Shown: positions 11,426 to 22,914, counted from the stretch's first letter. The stretch: DNA of 64,000 nucleotides from Platanthera guangdongensis (GCA_039583875.1 CM077162.1:110889808-110953807), one strand, 5' to 3'. Notes: generated by a model from the letters alone, not told the origin. A program made the numbers and translations.

Positions 11426-11639
11426 ACTAGTTCTCATACTTTGTTTCTCTCAAATTGATGCAACTCCTATTGCATTGCAATGATCCAGTGTGGATCTTGC
11501 TCTGCATCTTGAATGGACTGAGGTTCAATTTGAGATAGGAAGCAGGTGTGCAACAGGTTTTGGTTGACCTGATTTCTGGTTTGCACACCAGCTGAGATTT
11601 CTTCAATTATTTGGGAAATTGGAGGGTCTCTTGATGTTA

Positions 11640-13154
11640 CTAAATCAACAGGGGGTGTTGATTGTTCACCAACCTGTGTTGTTGTTTCCTCTTGTGATAC
11701 AACAACTGGCTCTTCAAGTTGTCCTTCATTATGTTGAGCATTTCCTTCATCTTCACTGCTTTCATCCTCTTGAGTAACCTGTAACTGTTCAAGTCTTCAA
11801 CTAGAGAATGTTCCTGCAAAGGTTCTATGGTAGAAGAAATCTTCTCCTTGAAAGACATGTTAGATTCATCAAATGAAATGTGAACAGATTCCTCAATTTT
11901 CAAAGATGATTTATTATAGACCCTATAGGCCTTGCTGATCATGGAGTATCCCAGAAACACTCCTTCATCAGCTTTGACTTGAAATTTTGCTAAATATTTC
12001 TTGTCATTATTGTGAATATAGCAAATACAACCAAAGACTCTAAAATAGTCAACTTTAGGTTTCTTCCCTTTGAGTAATTCATAGGGAGTCTTTCCCTTTA
12101 GTTTATGTATCAGACTTCTGTTCAGCACATAGTTGGAGGTGTTCACTGCCTCTGCCCAGAAGGATAGAGGTAGATGAGCATCTGACAACAATGTAGTGGC
12201 AGATTCAATAAGGGTTCTATTTTTCCTTTCAGCTACCCCATTTTATTGAGGAGTTCTAGGAGCTGAGAAAGTATGTCTGATCCCTTCACTCTGACAGAAC
12301 TCTTGCATAAGAAGAGAATCAAACTCTGTCCCATGATCACTTCTGATCAGGGCAATGTGAGTATTGAACTCAATCTGTACACATTTGAGAAACTCTGTCA
12401 GACACTTAAAGTTATCAGACTTCTTCCTTAGAAAGAACACCCAAGTGTATCTAGAGAAGTCATCTACAACTACAAAAGTGTAGGATTTCCCTTCTAGGCT
12501 TTGTACTGTGATGGGTCCAAAAATATCCATGTGTAACAGATACAATATCCTAGGTGAATCACTCTTATTAAGTGACTTAAAGCTGTTTTTAGTTTGCTTG
12601 CCTAATTGACAAGCCCTGTAGAGTCCTTCCTTCTTGTAGGGGCCAGAAGGTAGTCCTCTAACAAGGTTGTCTTTGGATAGCCTAGCAATAGTTCTAAGGT
12701 TCAGGTGTCCTAATCTCTTGTGCCATAAAATATTTGGTCTACAGACAAAATTAAACAGGCAGATATCTACATCAGTTGAAAGAAAATCTACTAGGTAGAT
12801 GTTACCTTTTATTTTACCTGTCAACACAGTTGTGTTGTCCTCTGACTTGATTTTGCATAAAGCTTTGCTGAAGGTCACCTGGTAGCCTTCATCACATAGC
12901 TGACTGATGCTAATTAGGTTGTGCTTCAGTCCTTCCACATAAGCTACCTTCTTGAAAGTTACTGATCCAATCTTGACTGCACCATATCCTTTAGTCTGTC
13001 CAAAATTTGAATCACCAAAGATAACTTTGGGTCCAAGCTTGGCTCTGAAAGATGTGAGGTTGTCCTTGTTCCCTGTCATGTGCTTAGAGCACCCACTATC
13101 CAAGTACCATTGATGGTTAGATGTTGGATAGGTCTTCACCTGCACATAAGACAA
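11640..13154 (-). pseudogene. Copia protease and integrase (SIRE-type)
   Basis: One frame holds the protease active site DSGCSKHMTG, the pre-integrase zinc region (WHKRLGHLNL, then ACQLGK) and the integrase core (HMDIFGP, IRSDHGTEFDS, GVAERKNRT). A TAA at about 12246 interrupts the TPQ-NGVAERKN stretch. The first Cys of the zinc CxxC is Tyr (YRAC). The frame shifts near 11795, before the linker to RT. Protease would cut Gag-Pol and integrase would insert cDNA, but the lesions block both. The protease region begins two bases from the gag stop, in another frame. Confidence 0.88.
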
Positions 13155-13155
13155 T

Positions 13156-15231
13156 TCATTTGTTTTTGACCCAGTTTACCTTGGGCCTAGGTTGATAACC
13201 TCTAAATTCTGAAATGAAAGACATCCCAGGTTGACTCTTATATCCTTCAGGATGATATCTCCTTGGAGGTATAATCCATTCAGTATAAGGGTTAAAGATT
13301 TGGGATGAAGGACCCTTAGGATTCAATTTTGATTTGCCTTTGAAAAATTTTCCAGAGCTCTGACCTCTGTTCGACGATCTTGGAGCTGCGTTCGACGATC
13401 TTTGGTCAGATTGTCGAGCTCCGTTCGACGGTTGACTATGGCTGAGGTCAGGTATTTGAGATCGTCGACCTGCGTTCGACGACTTTGGCTGAGATCGTCG
13501 ATCTTCATTCGACGATTTTGCCTGAGATCGTCGAGCTGCGTTCGGCGATCGTCGATCTTCATTCGGCGATCGTCGATCTCCGTTCGACGATTTCTGCTGG
13601 GACTTAGTTTTCTGAGGCAGATCAGAATTTTTCATAGCAACCTCTACAACTCCCTTTCCTTTGTCAGAAATGAATTTGATTGGAGTTGTTAGAACAATAG
13701 GTTGGCTGGATGAAGCACTCAAGCCCAGTGTACTGTTGAACCTGGAGTTCACTGTGCTTGTAATGTCCATCAGCTTGATGCTTCTCCCATTGAGGGATTC
13801 TTCAAGCTTTTTGGCCTCAGAGAGCTCACTTTTCAGTGAAGCTATCTGTTCCCTACAACACTCCAACTCCTGAGAGAATTTGAGGTTTTCTGACTTTAAG
13901 GTATTGTGTTCAGATAATTGGTTTCTGAGAGAGATAATTTCTTTCTCAGACTTTAGCAGGTCTAAACACAGTGCTTTAAATTCAGATTTAAAATCCTCTG
14001 AGCTAAAATTAAAAGAACCAATTACCTGATCTTCTTCAGGTTGAGTCTCTGAATCTGACTCTGACTCTTCTTCTTCTGAATTATGCTGTGAGGCATTGAT
14101 TTCCATCATGCAGAACTCCTTTTCTTCTGCATCATCCTCATCATCACTGGAGATGGATGAGGCTTCTGACTCTTCTTCAGTCTCACTCCAGGATTCAGCA
14201 ACAAACCCTTTTCTTGTATGCTTGTTTTTGCTTGAAGAAGGTTTCTCATTGCCATTCCTTTTGGAGTCTTTCTCCTTTCTTCTTTCTTTCCTGTCCCTTC
14301 TGTCATTGTTCTTGTTCTCTGGACAGTCAGGAACTATATGCCCTGGTTTCCTGCAACCAAAGCAAATAATGTCTTTATTATTACTAATGGACTTGTCATA
14401 CCTTGGCTTATCATGCTCCTTGTATGATCTTCTTCTGAAGTCCTTTCTGGCCATTTTGTAAAATCTTTTGGCCAGCAGACTGAGTAGTTCATCATTGCCT
14501 GTGGCTTTATCTTCAGGCAGATCTTCAGTTGCCTTGAAGGCTATGGTCTTCTCTTTTCTTGTGGCTGGTGAGGCAGCCTTCTGTTCTTCCTCTCTATTTT
14601 TGATGAGTAGCTCATAAGATGTGAGCTTACCCAATAGAGCTTCAGTAGTGATCTCATTCAGACTTCTGACATCCTTAATTGGCCAGATTCTTGAATCCCA
14701 AGTGCTAGGGAAGCACATTAGGATCTTGTCATTAAGTTCAGTTAGAGAGATCTCTTTGTCCAATGTCCTGAGTTCACTGACAATTAGACTTAGCCTGTTG
14801 TACATGTCTCCCACTGACTCAGTTTCTCCCTTTTTGAAATTCTCATATTGAGAGATGAGATGGGATCTCCTATCCTTTCTCTCATCAGCAGAGCCTGAGA
14901 CTATTTCTGAGAGTTTGTCCCAAATTTCCTTTGCTGAATTACATTCAGCCACCTTTTGAAATATGTCATCCGACATTGTCTGGGCCAAGATGTTCATAGC
15001 CTTGGCATCAGCTACCTTCCATCTCTTGATATCAACATTTGTTCCTGATGGAGGTGGAACAGCATTTGTGCTTGTGTTCTCTGGGGGTCTTAGACATACT
15101 GTCAAAACAAAATTAAAAATTTCTTCGTCAATAGAATTCATGTATAGTCTGATCCTTGCTTTCCAAAGTGCAAACTTGGATAGATTGCACACTGGAGGTC
15201 TAGTGCTAGCATAATCTTTGTTTTGGGCCAT
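13156..15231 (-). CDS. Copia Gag (SIRE-type)
   Basis: I chose the ATG at 15231 (MAQNKDYASTRPPVCNL) because the second SIRE copy at 55889 begins the same way. About 690 residues are open. They hold the capsid-like N-terminal domain, a zinc knuckle with CX2CX4HX4C spacing (CFGCRKPGHIVPDC) near residue 300, an acidic Ser/Glu stretch, a coiled-coil-like stretch, and a Ser/Arg-rich linker of repeated (S/N)xxRRS units (13323-13600). That linker is encoded by the CGTCGA array motif. It would package element RNA into virus-like particles. It stops at 13156, out of frame with protease. Confidence 0.85.
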   Translation of the reverse strand: MAQNKDYASTRPPVCNLSKFALWKARIRLYMNSIDEEIFNFVLTVCLRPPENTSTNAVPPPSGTNVDIKRWKVADAKAMNILAQTMSDDIFQKVAECNSAKEIWDKLSEIVSGSADERKDRRSHLISQYENFKKGETESVGDMYNRLSLIVSELRTLDKEISLTELNDKILMCFPSTWDSRIWPIKDVRSLNEITTEALLGKLTSYELLIKNREEEQKAASPATRKEKTIAFKATEDLPEDKATGNDELLSLLAKRFYKMARKDFRRRSYKEHDKPRYDKSISNNKDIICFGCRKPGHIVPDCPENKNNDRRDRKERRKEKDSKRNGNEKPSSSKNKHTRKGFVAESWSETEEESEASSISSDDEDDAEEKEFCMMEINASQHNSEEEESESDSETQPEEDQVIGSFNFSSEDFKSEFKALCLDLLKSEKEIISLRNQLSEHNTLKSENLKFSQELECCREQIASLKSELSEAKKLEESLNGRSIKLMDITSTVNSRFNSTLGLSASSSQPIVLTTPIKFISDKGKGVVEVAMKNSDLPQKTKSQQKSSNGDRRSPNEDRRSPNAARRSQAKSSNEDRRSQPKSSNAGRRSQIPDLSHSQPSNGARQSDQRSSNAAPRSSNRGQSSGKFFKGKSKLNPKGPSSQIFNPYTEWIIPPRRYHPEGYKSQPGMSFISEFRGYQPRPKVNWVKNK
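13370..13600. repeat. CGTCGA array inside the gag reading frame
   Basis: Eight or so GATCGTCGA(G/T)CT-CGTTCGACGATC-like units are translated on the minus strand as repeated DRRS, ARRS and GRRS blocks. It is the same half-site as in the LTR and the env-like spacer, but here it stays in frame. Confidence 0.8.
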
Positions 15232-15350
15232 GATTTGAGAAAACAAAATCTAATAATAAAATACAAAAGAAAGACAGATCTAACTTGGGATATTTGGGTT
15301 CAGGTGTTAGCCTGTACAACCAATCAGGTATGGTATGTTTAACCAACCTG

Positions 15351-15362
15351 GCTCTGATACCA
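15351..15362 (-). promoter_or_regulatory. Primer binding site (initiator Met-tRNA), SIRE-type element
   Basis: The minus strand reads TGGTATCAGAGC, matching the 3' end of plant initiator Met-tRNA, eight bases inside the 5' LTR. Confidence 0.9.
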
Positions 15363-15370
15363 ATTGAAAG

Positions 15371-16883
15371 TGCAGTTAGATCTGATATACTCTAGAGGTG
15401 GGTGAATAGAGTATATGGTGCTTTGAAATTTTTTACAACAGTTGTTGTAATAAGTGTGAGCAGGGAAGCAGAATAAAACTAATCACAGCACTAAGTTAAA
15501 CAAAAGCTAATCACAGAGAAATCAAGGCCAAAAACAAAAATAAAAACAAGCAAGACCAGAAGACACAAGGAAATATAGTGGTTCCCCTAAACTTGGGTAC
15601 ATCTACTCTTCTACCACCCTAGGTAGGAATCCACTACAGGATGAGTTGATCAGGTGTCCTGGGCACCAATGAGCTTTTGATAAGGTGCTCAAAAACCAAA
15701 GCAGATTTTTTGATCAGGTGTCTTGCCACCAATGAGCTTTTGACAAGGTGCTCAAAAACCAAGCTCAAACTTTTGAAGTGAGTTTGAGAAACCCTTTACA
15801 GAGAGGGGGTGGGAGAGTGATGGAAGTCTTCTCTTTCTTAAACAAGTGAGAAGACTATGTGGATTGTTGATGTCAAAGCTCCCCCTGAATCCTTGAGATC
15901 TTCAGGAAGAAAAGCTTTGCTGAGGGTGATAGGCCTTCAAAGATTGAACTCCAGCAATAGATGATTTCAGCAAATAGCTGAAATGTTGAATGACTGGAGT
16001 CTTGAAATATGTTGGCCTTGAACACTTTGAAAACTAAAGAGATCTAAAGATTTGAGAAAGCTTGATCTCCTTGGATGTGTGTTCTCTAGAGAATTTTTTG
16101 AGACAGAATAATTTTTAATGTATCTCTGTAAACTGTGTGTCTCTCTCTGTATCTCCTGTGTGAGACTCAAGGAAATTCTGTCTTTTATTCTCTAGTACAG
16201 AATAGAATAACATTCTCTGTCAAGTATAGCCGTTAGCCTGCATTAAATGCATCCTTAATTGCACAATCTCTTCTGGAGGAAAGTCCACAGAAGTATTCCT
16301 TGAAAAATCCCTTGAAACTTGGTCCAGAAATGAATGAAAACGGCTGGGAAATCTCTGAATTAATTGCAGAATAACTTCTTAACATATTTGAATTTGAATC
16401 CAGAAACATCCTTGAAGTTATCTGAAATTGTCTAACTGAGCTCTGCTATCGTCGAGCTGAGCTCAGCGATCTGGAAATATACAACAGCAAAATATCGTCG
16501 ATCTGAGCTCCCAGATCGTCAAACTGAGCTCAGAGATAAAGATCCAAAGCAGAGTCAAAATCGTCGACCTGAGCTCACCGATCGTTGAACTGAGTTCGAC
16601 GACATAATGAAGTTGAGCTCAGCGATCGTCGAATGGAGTTCGACGATCTGTCGAAGTTGAGCTAGACGATCGTCGACCGGAGTTCGACGAATCGTCGTGC
16701 TGAGCTCGACGATATGACTTAGTCTCCAAACACAAAATCTTGGTCTTCAGGGCAGCTTCCAAACCTAGACTTCTAACCCTTAGACTCAATTCTAATTGAC
16801 ATATTAAGCTATACAGGAGGTCAAGCAAAGGTTCCTAGAGACATAGTGATCCTGACCCAAATTAGTAATAGGGTGTTCCAACA
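15371..16883 (-). repeat. SIRE-type copia 5' LTR
   Basis: Partner of 4710-6227. It carries the same CGTCGA array (about 16436-16712) and ends GTTCCAACA at 16883. The two copies show scattered substitutions and a homopolymer length difference. Confidence 0.92.
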
Positions 16884-16960
16884 ATCATCGACGGCGTCAT
16901 ATGAGTCATGGTGAGGAGGATCCGGAGCTCGAAATTTCCACGGCAACGGCGCCAAAAACT
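16884..16960 (-). promoter_or_regulatory. Element A leader with Athila-type primer binding site
   Basis: Only 77 nt of element A lie between the copia and its 5' LTR. They contain the primer site (minus strand TTTTTGGCGCCGTTGCCG, 16941-16959), so the copia landed almost on top of the priming region. Confidence 0.8.
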
Positions 16961-18534
16961 TGATGCTTAAGATCACGGCAGTGAACCGGTCGCACAAGTA
17001 ATATAAAATGGGGGTTTTCCCAAGTATCGATCTCACAAGGAACACAGTAAGGTGGAGTTAATTTCGAGGAGGACTTGAGATTGAAGTCCTCAGGTCAGAG
17101 CTAACTAAGGGGGGTTTGATATTTGCGGAAATAGAAAATAAAAGGCTAACAACTACTCCTATGCAACGCCGTTATGCGATGCTTCGCCAGACGGGATGGA
17201 AGACTAGTCGGGCCTCTATGCACCGAATCACTAGGCGGATGGACGAGAAGGCTAGCGGATGAGGTGGTTAGAATGGCGGAATGAGGGTCGTGAGCACCTC
17301 TTCGCAACGCACGCCACTAGCAATTGCTAGTGCGGCAAGGGTGGATGGTGGTGGATGGAATATTACGCAACTCAAGCAACTTAGACAGTAAAATGAAATA
17401 GGAATCACATAGACATGATACACATAACATATACAACCAAAGTGCACTTCATCAATATAAATAGATTTAAACACCAATATTCAACAATAAATCAAGAACA
17501 AGTCAAGAGATCGACCGAATCCAAAGTCTTGCTGAGGATTCACGGTTGGAATCGCCGGGTTGTCATTCCGCGTCCAAGCTCGGTCCTCAACTGCGTCCGG
17601 GGTAGAGAAGGGCTGTCACCACCTTCCAATGGCCCGTCTTCTTCGTCTCACGATACCGAACGAAGTTTGCTAGCTTTCCTTTGCTTGATGGTTATGGCGT
17701 CAAACCCTTCTTGAAACTCACGGATGAAGGAGAAGGCCGAGAGGAAGCTCCGGCTTGGATTTGGCAGTGAAAGCTTGCCCGGAGCACCTCCCTAGGGTGG
17801 AAGATGAAGGGGAACGACGGAGAAGGCGGAAAACGGCGGAGAAATGTCGAGCTCCGGATCCTCCCCCGAATTAGGGGGAGACCTGCACTATTTATACAAA
17901 GCAGAAATGAACAATGCGCACGATCACAGGCGCACGACCAGTGGTCATGCGCACTATGTCCTGTGCTCGTGCGCACTGGCATGGAAGATCAGGAAGAAGA
18001 ACTGGGATAACACGCACGAGTAGTGGCGCACGACCAGTGGTCGTGCGCACTAAGTTCAATTATCGTGCGATTACCCCAGACAGGACTTCAGAAAAGATGA
18101 ATCAATGCACACGATCAGTGGCGCACGGCCAGTGGTCGTGCGCATTATGTCCAGTGGTCGTGCGCTTACCCCAGGCTGATTCTGGAAAATGTAGAGTAGT
18201 GCGCACGATCAGGGGCGCACGACCAGTGATCGTGCGCATTATATCCCATGATCGTGCGCAGTATTCCTGTTTTACAACCATCCCGGAACACGCACACGAC
18301 CCCTGTACCGATAGGAAAAATAAATCACTAATCTGTGCAGACATTCCAGACAATCACAAAAGGGAGTACAAACTATAAAAATAACAAAATACACAACCAC
18401 TGGCATAAATGTGCACTTCCTATGGAAATAAAGATTAGATGAAATATGAACGATAAAGAACTAAAAGTGAAGTGCAACCGCATGAAAACTAGCCCAGATG
18501 AGTCCGAAAATAGGTATATAAAGTGGACTCATCA
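16961..18534 (-). repeat. Element A 5' LTR
   Basis: Partner of 844-2418. It carries the palindrome array (about 17915-18266), TATAAATA (17889-17896, minus) and the near-terminal hairpin, and is followed by the right GTAAG copy at 18535-18539. Confidence 0.92.
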
Positions 18535-18539
18535 GTAAG

Positions 18540-18781
18540 CTTAAGACTCGTTGGTCCGGCCCATTTATCGTAAAAGAGGTTTCACCCTACGGGACAGTGC
18601 TTATCTCGCACCCGGAAAGAGGCGAGTTTAAGGTAAATGGGCACCGGCTAAAATTATTTATTACCGGTGATAATATTAACGAACAATTGGACAACATAGT
18701 GTTGTCAAACCAATGTAAGCGTGCATCACTATGGTCGAGCTCACCGACCATAAACAAAGCGCTCGTGGGAGGCATCCCATG
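18540..18781 (+). pseudogene. Athila integrase C-terminal part, continuation
   Basis: Resumes the frame broken at 843 (LKTRWSGPFIV, then YGTVLISHPERGEFKVNGHRLK), a normal Athila integrase C-terminus, and ends at TGA 18779-18781. No stop lies between the junction and that codon. Confidence 0.88.
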
Positions 18782-19009
18782 ATTATCTTTTCATTTTATT
18801 TTAAATTTTTATTTTATTTGAGTTTTTGCAGGTTTGAAGAATATCTTTGCAGCGTGACGATCGATCATATTCGAACGTCAACTTCATGCGAGTTCTTCAT
18901 GTCGGTAACTTTAATTTATTTTCTTTTACTATATCTCAAAAATATTTAAAAAAATGTATTAAAAAAGAAAAAGAAAAAAATATATAAAAAATTTTGTTTC
19001 CGTTCGTAC

Positions 19010-19660
19010 ACGCCTCTGTCACGGCCGTGACCTATTGGTCACGGGCATGACATAGCCGTGTTTAGTTCATCTAGCGCAACCCGAGAGCGGTTTCGTCGAG
19101 CGACGTTTCTCGTTCGTCTTCCGTTTAGGACACGGACGTGACCATTATTGGTCACGGGCGTGACCAGCGCGGATCTTCGTTTGACGACCTGGCTCAGAGA
19201 AAGCAACAAAGTTTTCCCCGTCACGCCCGTGACAACACATGTCACGCCTGTGATGCAGGTAAGTCATGGCCGTGACTTGCCCGGGATTTCTCAAAAAAAA
19301 AAGAAACAAAATTTTTTTCTTCTTTTTTAGTTACACGCCCCAGGGCACGGCCGTGACCCTGGGCCGTGTCGGCGAATCCGAGGCGTGACCCAAGGTCAAT
19401 GCCTCGCATTCCTTGCTTTTTGTTTTTTGTAATTTGCCATGCCCCCAGTCACGGCCGTGACCGAGGGCGTGACTGTGGCATCCAAGGCCAGCACCTTGGA
19501 TTCCCGCGCAGCTACATAGGATACCCCTAACATGCCCGGAGGCATGGGCGTGACTCTGGGGCGTGACTAGGGAATCCGAGGCAGGAGGCCTCAGATCCTC
19601 TTTCCCTTTGACCCGTGCTTGTCACGCCCCTTGTCACGGGCGTGACCGAGGGGCGTGACC
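19010..19660. repeat. CACG/CGTG inverted-repeat array upstream of the Athila env-like ORF
   Basis: Repeats of GTCACGGCCGTGAC, GGTCACGGGCGTGACC and GGGCGTGAC types run through about 650 nt between the integrase stop and the env-like ORF. The same motif family fills U3 of this element's LTR. Confidence 0.85.
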
Positions 19661-19673
19661 AACCTGAAAACCC

Positions 19674-19681
19674 TATAAATA
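19674..19681 (+). promoter_or_regulatory. TATA box upstream of the Athila env-like ORF
   Basis: TATAAATA lies 13 nt after the last CGTGACC of the array and 98 nt before the ATG at 19772. In the LTR of this same element a TATAAAT (23592-23598) lies 16 nt after the last array unit, so the internal region copies the LTR promoter layout. Confidence 0.6.
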
Positions 19682-19771
19682 GGGATTTTCCCTTCTTATT
19701 CCTCCACACCTTCCAGCACTCCTCTTCTCCCTTAGCCAACCTGAATCCTTTTTTTCCTCCCTTCTTCCAAA

Positions 19772-20957
19772 ATGCCTCGCCACCACCCTCATTCTACCGC
19801 TTCCTCCTCCGAGCACCCCGCGGATCCCGCCGCGGAGGAAGCCATGCTGCTCTTTGAAAACCAAATGCAGCTCGAGCGCAGCGATCGCCTACGCGCCAAA
19901 ACCCTTGGCGTGTTCCGCATCTTAGATTGGGCGATCCTCACCACATTTGGAGCAGCAGATCTGGTGCGGGGATTTCTATCCACCCCTGGATGGAGTTCCC
20001 TCTTCTCCATTTCCGAGCATGCCTTCCTTGAGCTCACCATTGAGTTCTTGGCTTCACTCGAGTTCCGTTGGGCAGCAAATGACGATTTCATCATCTTTCG
20101 CATGGGTGGGGTGATGCATCAGCTCACCATCCTCCAACTCAACGTTGCCATGGGCTTTTGCTCGGAGTCCTTCTCCCAATCTCCCGCCTACCTCGGTTTA
20201 ATTACTGATTTCCCTCCCCATGTAAACCTTCTCACCTTTTGGGCGGAATTCAGTAATGCCACCGCTCCCTACACCCCAAAGAAATCCAATTGAAGCCACC
20301 TCATTTCCCCCGCCTTGCGCATTCTCCACAACCTCCTCACCTTTACTCTTTTTGCTCGCGGCGACAGCCACGGGGTGGTGACTCGGGCGGACTTACTATA
20401 ATTATATAGTATGTTTTACCGAGTCCCACTCAACCTCGGCTATTTGCTCGCAATTTTCTTTCGGCACCAAGCCGAAAATGTGAGGTTGGGAGCAGTGCAC
20501 GGCGGGAACTTCATCACTTTCCTCGCCAAGCATCTCGGCCTTTGGGACACTCTTCCACGCCTCAGCTGCGTCCAGACGCCGCAGGTCATCCAATTCCAGA
20601 CCCTTCAGGACCTCGGCCTAGCACGACGATGCGATGGAGAGTTTGAGGCTATCCCCCCCTGCAGTTGGTGGTGGAGATCTTGATCTAGATTTCGGTGCCG
20701 GTCCCAGCAGCACTATTCCTTCTTCCCCCATTCCACCACCACCGCAGGAGCCTTCTTCAGAGCCCGGTCCTCAAACCTATTGGGATCAACAATTTGGGTT
20801 GATTCACACTCACCTAAATAAGATGGAGACCAATTTTGGCAAACGCTTTACTACTTTTGACGCTCGTTTTGCCGCACTGGAGCAGTGCCACGCTTCTTCC
20901 GTGGCACATATTACATGTGAGTTCGTGGATCTGCGCACTCATTATCCGCCGTGAGGG
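19772..20957 (+). pseudogene. Athila env-like / ORF-1 family protein, broken
   Basis: The ATG at 19772 starts a 173-residue open stretch (TPGWSSLFSI, HAFLELTIEFLASLEF, IIFRMGGVMHQLTILQLNVAMG) typical of the Athila ORF-1/env-like family. TGA at 20291 and TAA at 20399 interrupt it. The same frame then continues (YRVPLNLGYLLAI, FITFLAKHLGLWDTL), followed by a frame change near 20650 and a proline-rich tail ending at about 20957. The role of this family is unknown. An envelope function was proposed from its position after pol, but I see no clear signal peptide or transmembrane pair here. Its upstream region looks like a promoter. Confidence 0.78.
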
Positions 20958-22691
20958 GGTGATAGCGATGAGGATTAGGTTACTTCATTTATCTTTGGGT
21001 TATAATCCGTCATCTTGTATCTTTTCTTTTTTGTTTTTATCTGCCATGTATCTTTTATTTTGTTTTAAAAAAAAACTATATATATCAAAAATATGTTTTG
21101 CTTCAGTATCGTCTTCTAGGTATACTTTGGACTGATTCGCCCGCTCCAGGGAAGTCTCCTTTTCTTTTTGTTCTTTACTTATTTTTCATTGGGGACAATG
21201 TATTGTTTAAGTATGGGGGGGATAGTTCTCAAACAAAACATACAAAAAAAACAAATTCTAACACTCAAAAACAAATTTTCCCATTTTCAAACTTTATTTT
21301 CCTTTTCTTCACAAAACAACAAAAAAAACAACAACAACAAAAATTGCAAAACACAACCAAAAATTCAAAAAACAATTAGGGTTAATTTTTGTAAATTAGA
21401 GAAAATCTTTATTCTTATATTTATTCACATGTGAAATCCTTAGTATTCAACTTTTACATAGTGTTTAGAATATTTTAATGCTTTAATTGAATTTTGAATT
21501 TTGGAGTATAACTGTTGGACATGTTGTGTTTCCAGTCAAGTGCACATGTTTGTAGGATTTAAGTAGAATTAAAAATTTAGCATACAAAAAGATTTTTATT
21601 TTTCTAAATGCGTAGAAATAGTTTATTTTACTTCTATCTTGAACCCGGTAAAATCTAAAAATAGTTTAGGAGAGTGTGTAGAAGTTTACTAGAGAGATAT
21701 TTCGCGGATCAAGAAAGAGGTATTTTTTCTCGATGTCTAGAACTTGCCCTCTAGCTATTCTCAAGACTTTGCATAGGTTAAACTCATTAGCATAAATATG
21801 ATTTAGGCACTTCTTTTGCCAAGTTTGAGCTTTTGCACCCTTACCTAACGTTTTATCTTTGTTAAGCCAATTTAAGCCTATACCCTTCCTTTTGTTTTTT
21901 TCTCCACCAACAGTTTACCAAAGCCTAAAAAGCATCCTAATTACACACATATGACCGAGCTTGACATTATATATACAGAACCGGTTTTTGAGTGATTAGG
22001 GGCCATTTTATTTTGGTGGCTAATTGAAAAAATAGTTGTTTTTCATTCCTTCTCTAAAAAAAGAGAGAAAAAAAAAGAAGAGCGAAAAAATAATATATAT
22101 AAAAAAAATGAAATGATGAAAATAAATAGAGGAAGTTCAAAAAAAATTCAACATGTTAAGAAAAAAAACAAAGGAGTTTAGGAATTGGCGGAGCTCTACA
22201 AATTATTTTGTGCAAGCTCTCATTAGGTTTTGGTGTATCTACCCATCGTTTTTATCTTTGATTTTTCCAAGCCAAAAACCTAAGCCTATATTTCAACCTA
22301 GTTAAGCCCTACTGATTTGTGCTTCTAAGTAAAACTAGTGTCGTGGCGAGAGTGTGGAAGGGCAAGCCTATGGCCATCGACATTGATGGATTTCTTTGGA
22401 GGGTATCCTGATCTTCGATTTGTGCAATGTTATCTTAGTAAATACACTACTTTCTCCCTAAACGTGATTTTAAAATTTACTGGGTTTTCATTTCCGAAGT
22501 AAAAAAAATAAGTGAAAACACATTTTAGAAAATTAAAAAACTAACTTGTATGCTGAGTATGTTTTTCTACAAAAATAATTATGCGCATAGGCACAAGACT
22601 TCGCATTCTACTCCTTAGGTTCAATTTTCGTTTCTAGAGTTAAAATTTTTCTGTCCTCCATAAAAAGTTGTTTGCTCGGGACGAGCAAACG
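20958..22691 (+). other. Athila 3' untranslated region
   Basis: AT-rich, with no supported gene. It holds the GGGGACAATG/AAGTATGGGGGG block (21191-21222) usual after the Athila env-like ORF, A-rich and T-rich tracts, and a second purine tract that abuts the LTR. Confidence 0.65.
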
Positions 22692-22709
22692 AGTAAGTAT
22701 GGGGGTATT
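22692..22709 (+). promoter_or_regulatory. Athila polypurine tract
   Basis: AGTAAGTATGGGGGTATT ends directly before the LTR start TGATAACTC. This is the canonical Athila layout. Confidence 0.85.
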
Positions 22710-22914
22710 TGATAACTCTAATTTTATCCATATTTTTATATCTAATTTTTATTTAATAATTAATTAGTTTTTAATATATTCTATGATTTTATTATCTAAT
22801 TTCTTTATTTTCTTATTTTAGGATCAATATGGGCTGCAAATATCAATATGGAGTCTACAGGATTGATCAGGAGACAAATCTGGACAAAGCTGGAAAAATT
22901 GTAAAGCACATGCC

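Larger units (their letters stand above)
4710..16883 (-). mobile_element. SIRE/Maximus-type Ty1-copia retrotransposon with env-like ORF
   Basis: LTRs of 1518 nt (4710-6227) and 1513 nt (15371-16883) enclose, on the minus strand, a primer site for initiator Met-tRNA, gag, protease-integrase, RT-RNase H, an array-bearing spacer, an env-like ORF and a polypurine tract. The order PR-IN-RT-RH marks it as copia. The long LTRs, the gag start MAQNK(D/N)YASTRPPVCNL and the extra 3' ORF mark the SIRE/Maximus lineage. Every coding block is broken. The bases flanking the outer ends (TAAAG on the left, ATCAT on the right) do not match, so no target duplication is visible. Confidence 0.9.
844..18534 (-). 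mobile_element. Element A: non-autonomous Athila/Tat-like LTR retrotransposon
   Basis: Two LTRs of 1575 and 1574 nt (844-2418 and 16961-18534) flank an interior of only about 2.4 kb once the nested copia (4710-16883) is removed. The orientation is minus: an Athila-type primer site (AGTTTTTGGCGCCGTTGCCG on the minus strand) abuts the right LTR, and a polypurine tract abuts the left LTR. The element is flanked by GTAAG. No gag, protease, reverse transcriptase or integrase is recognisable, only one short acidic ORF. It must therefore have been copied by enzymes of an autonomous relative. It inserted into the integrase gene of an Athila element in the opposite orientation. Confidence 0.9.
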
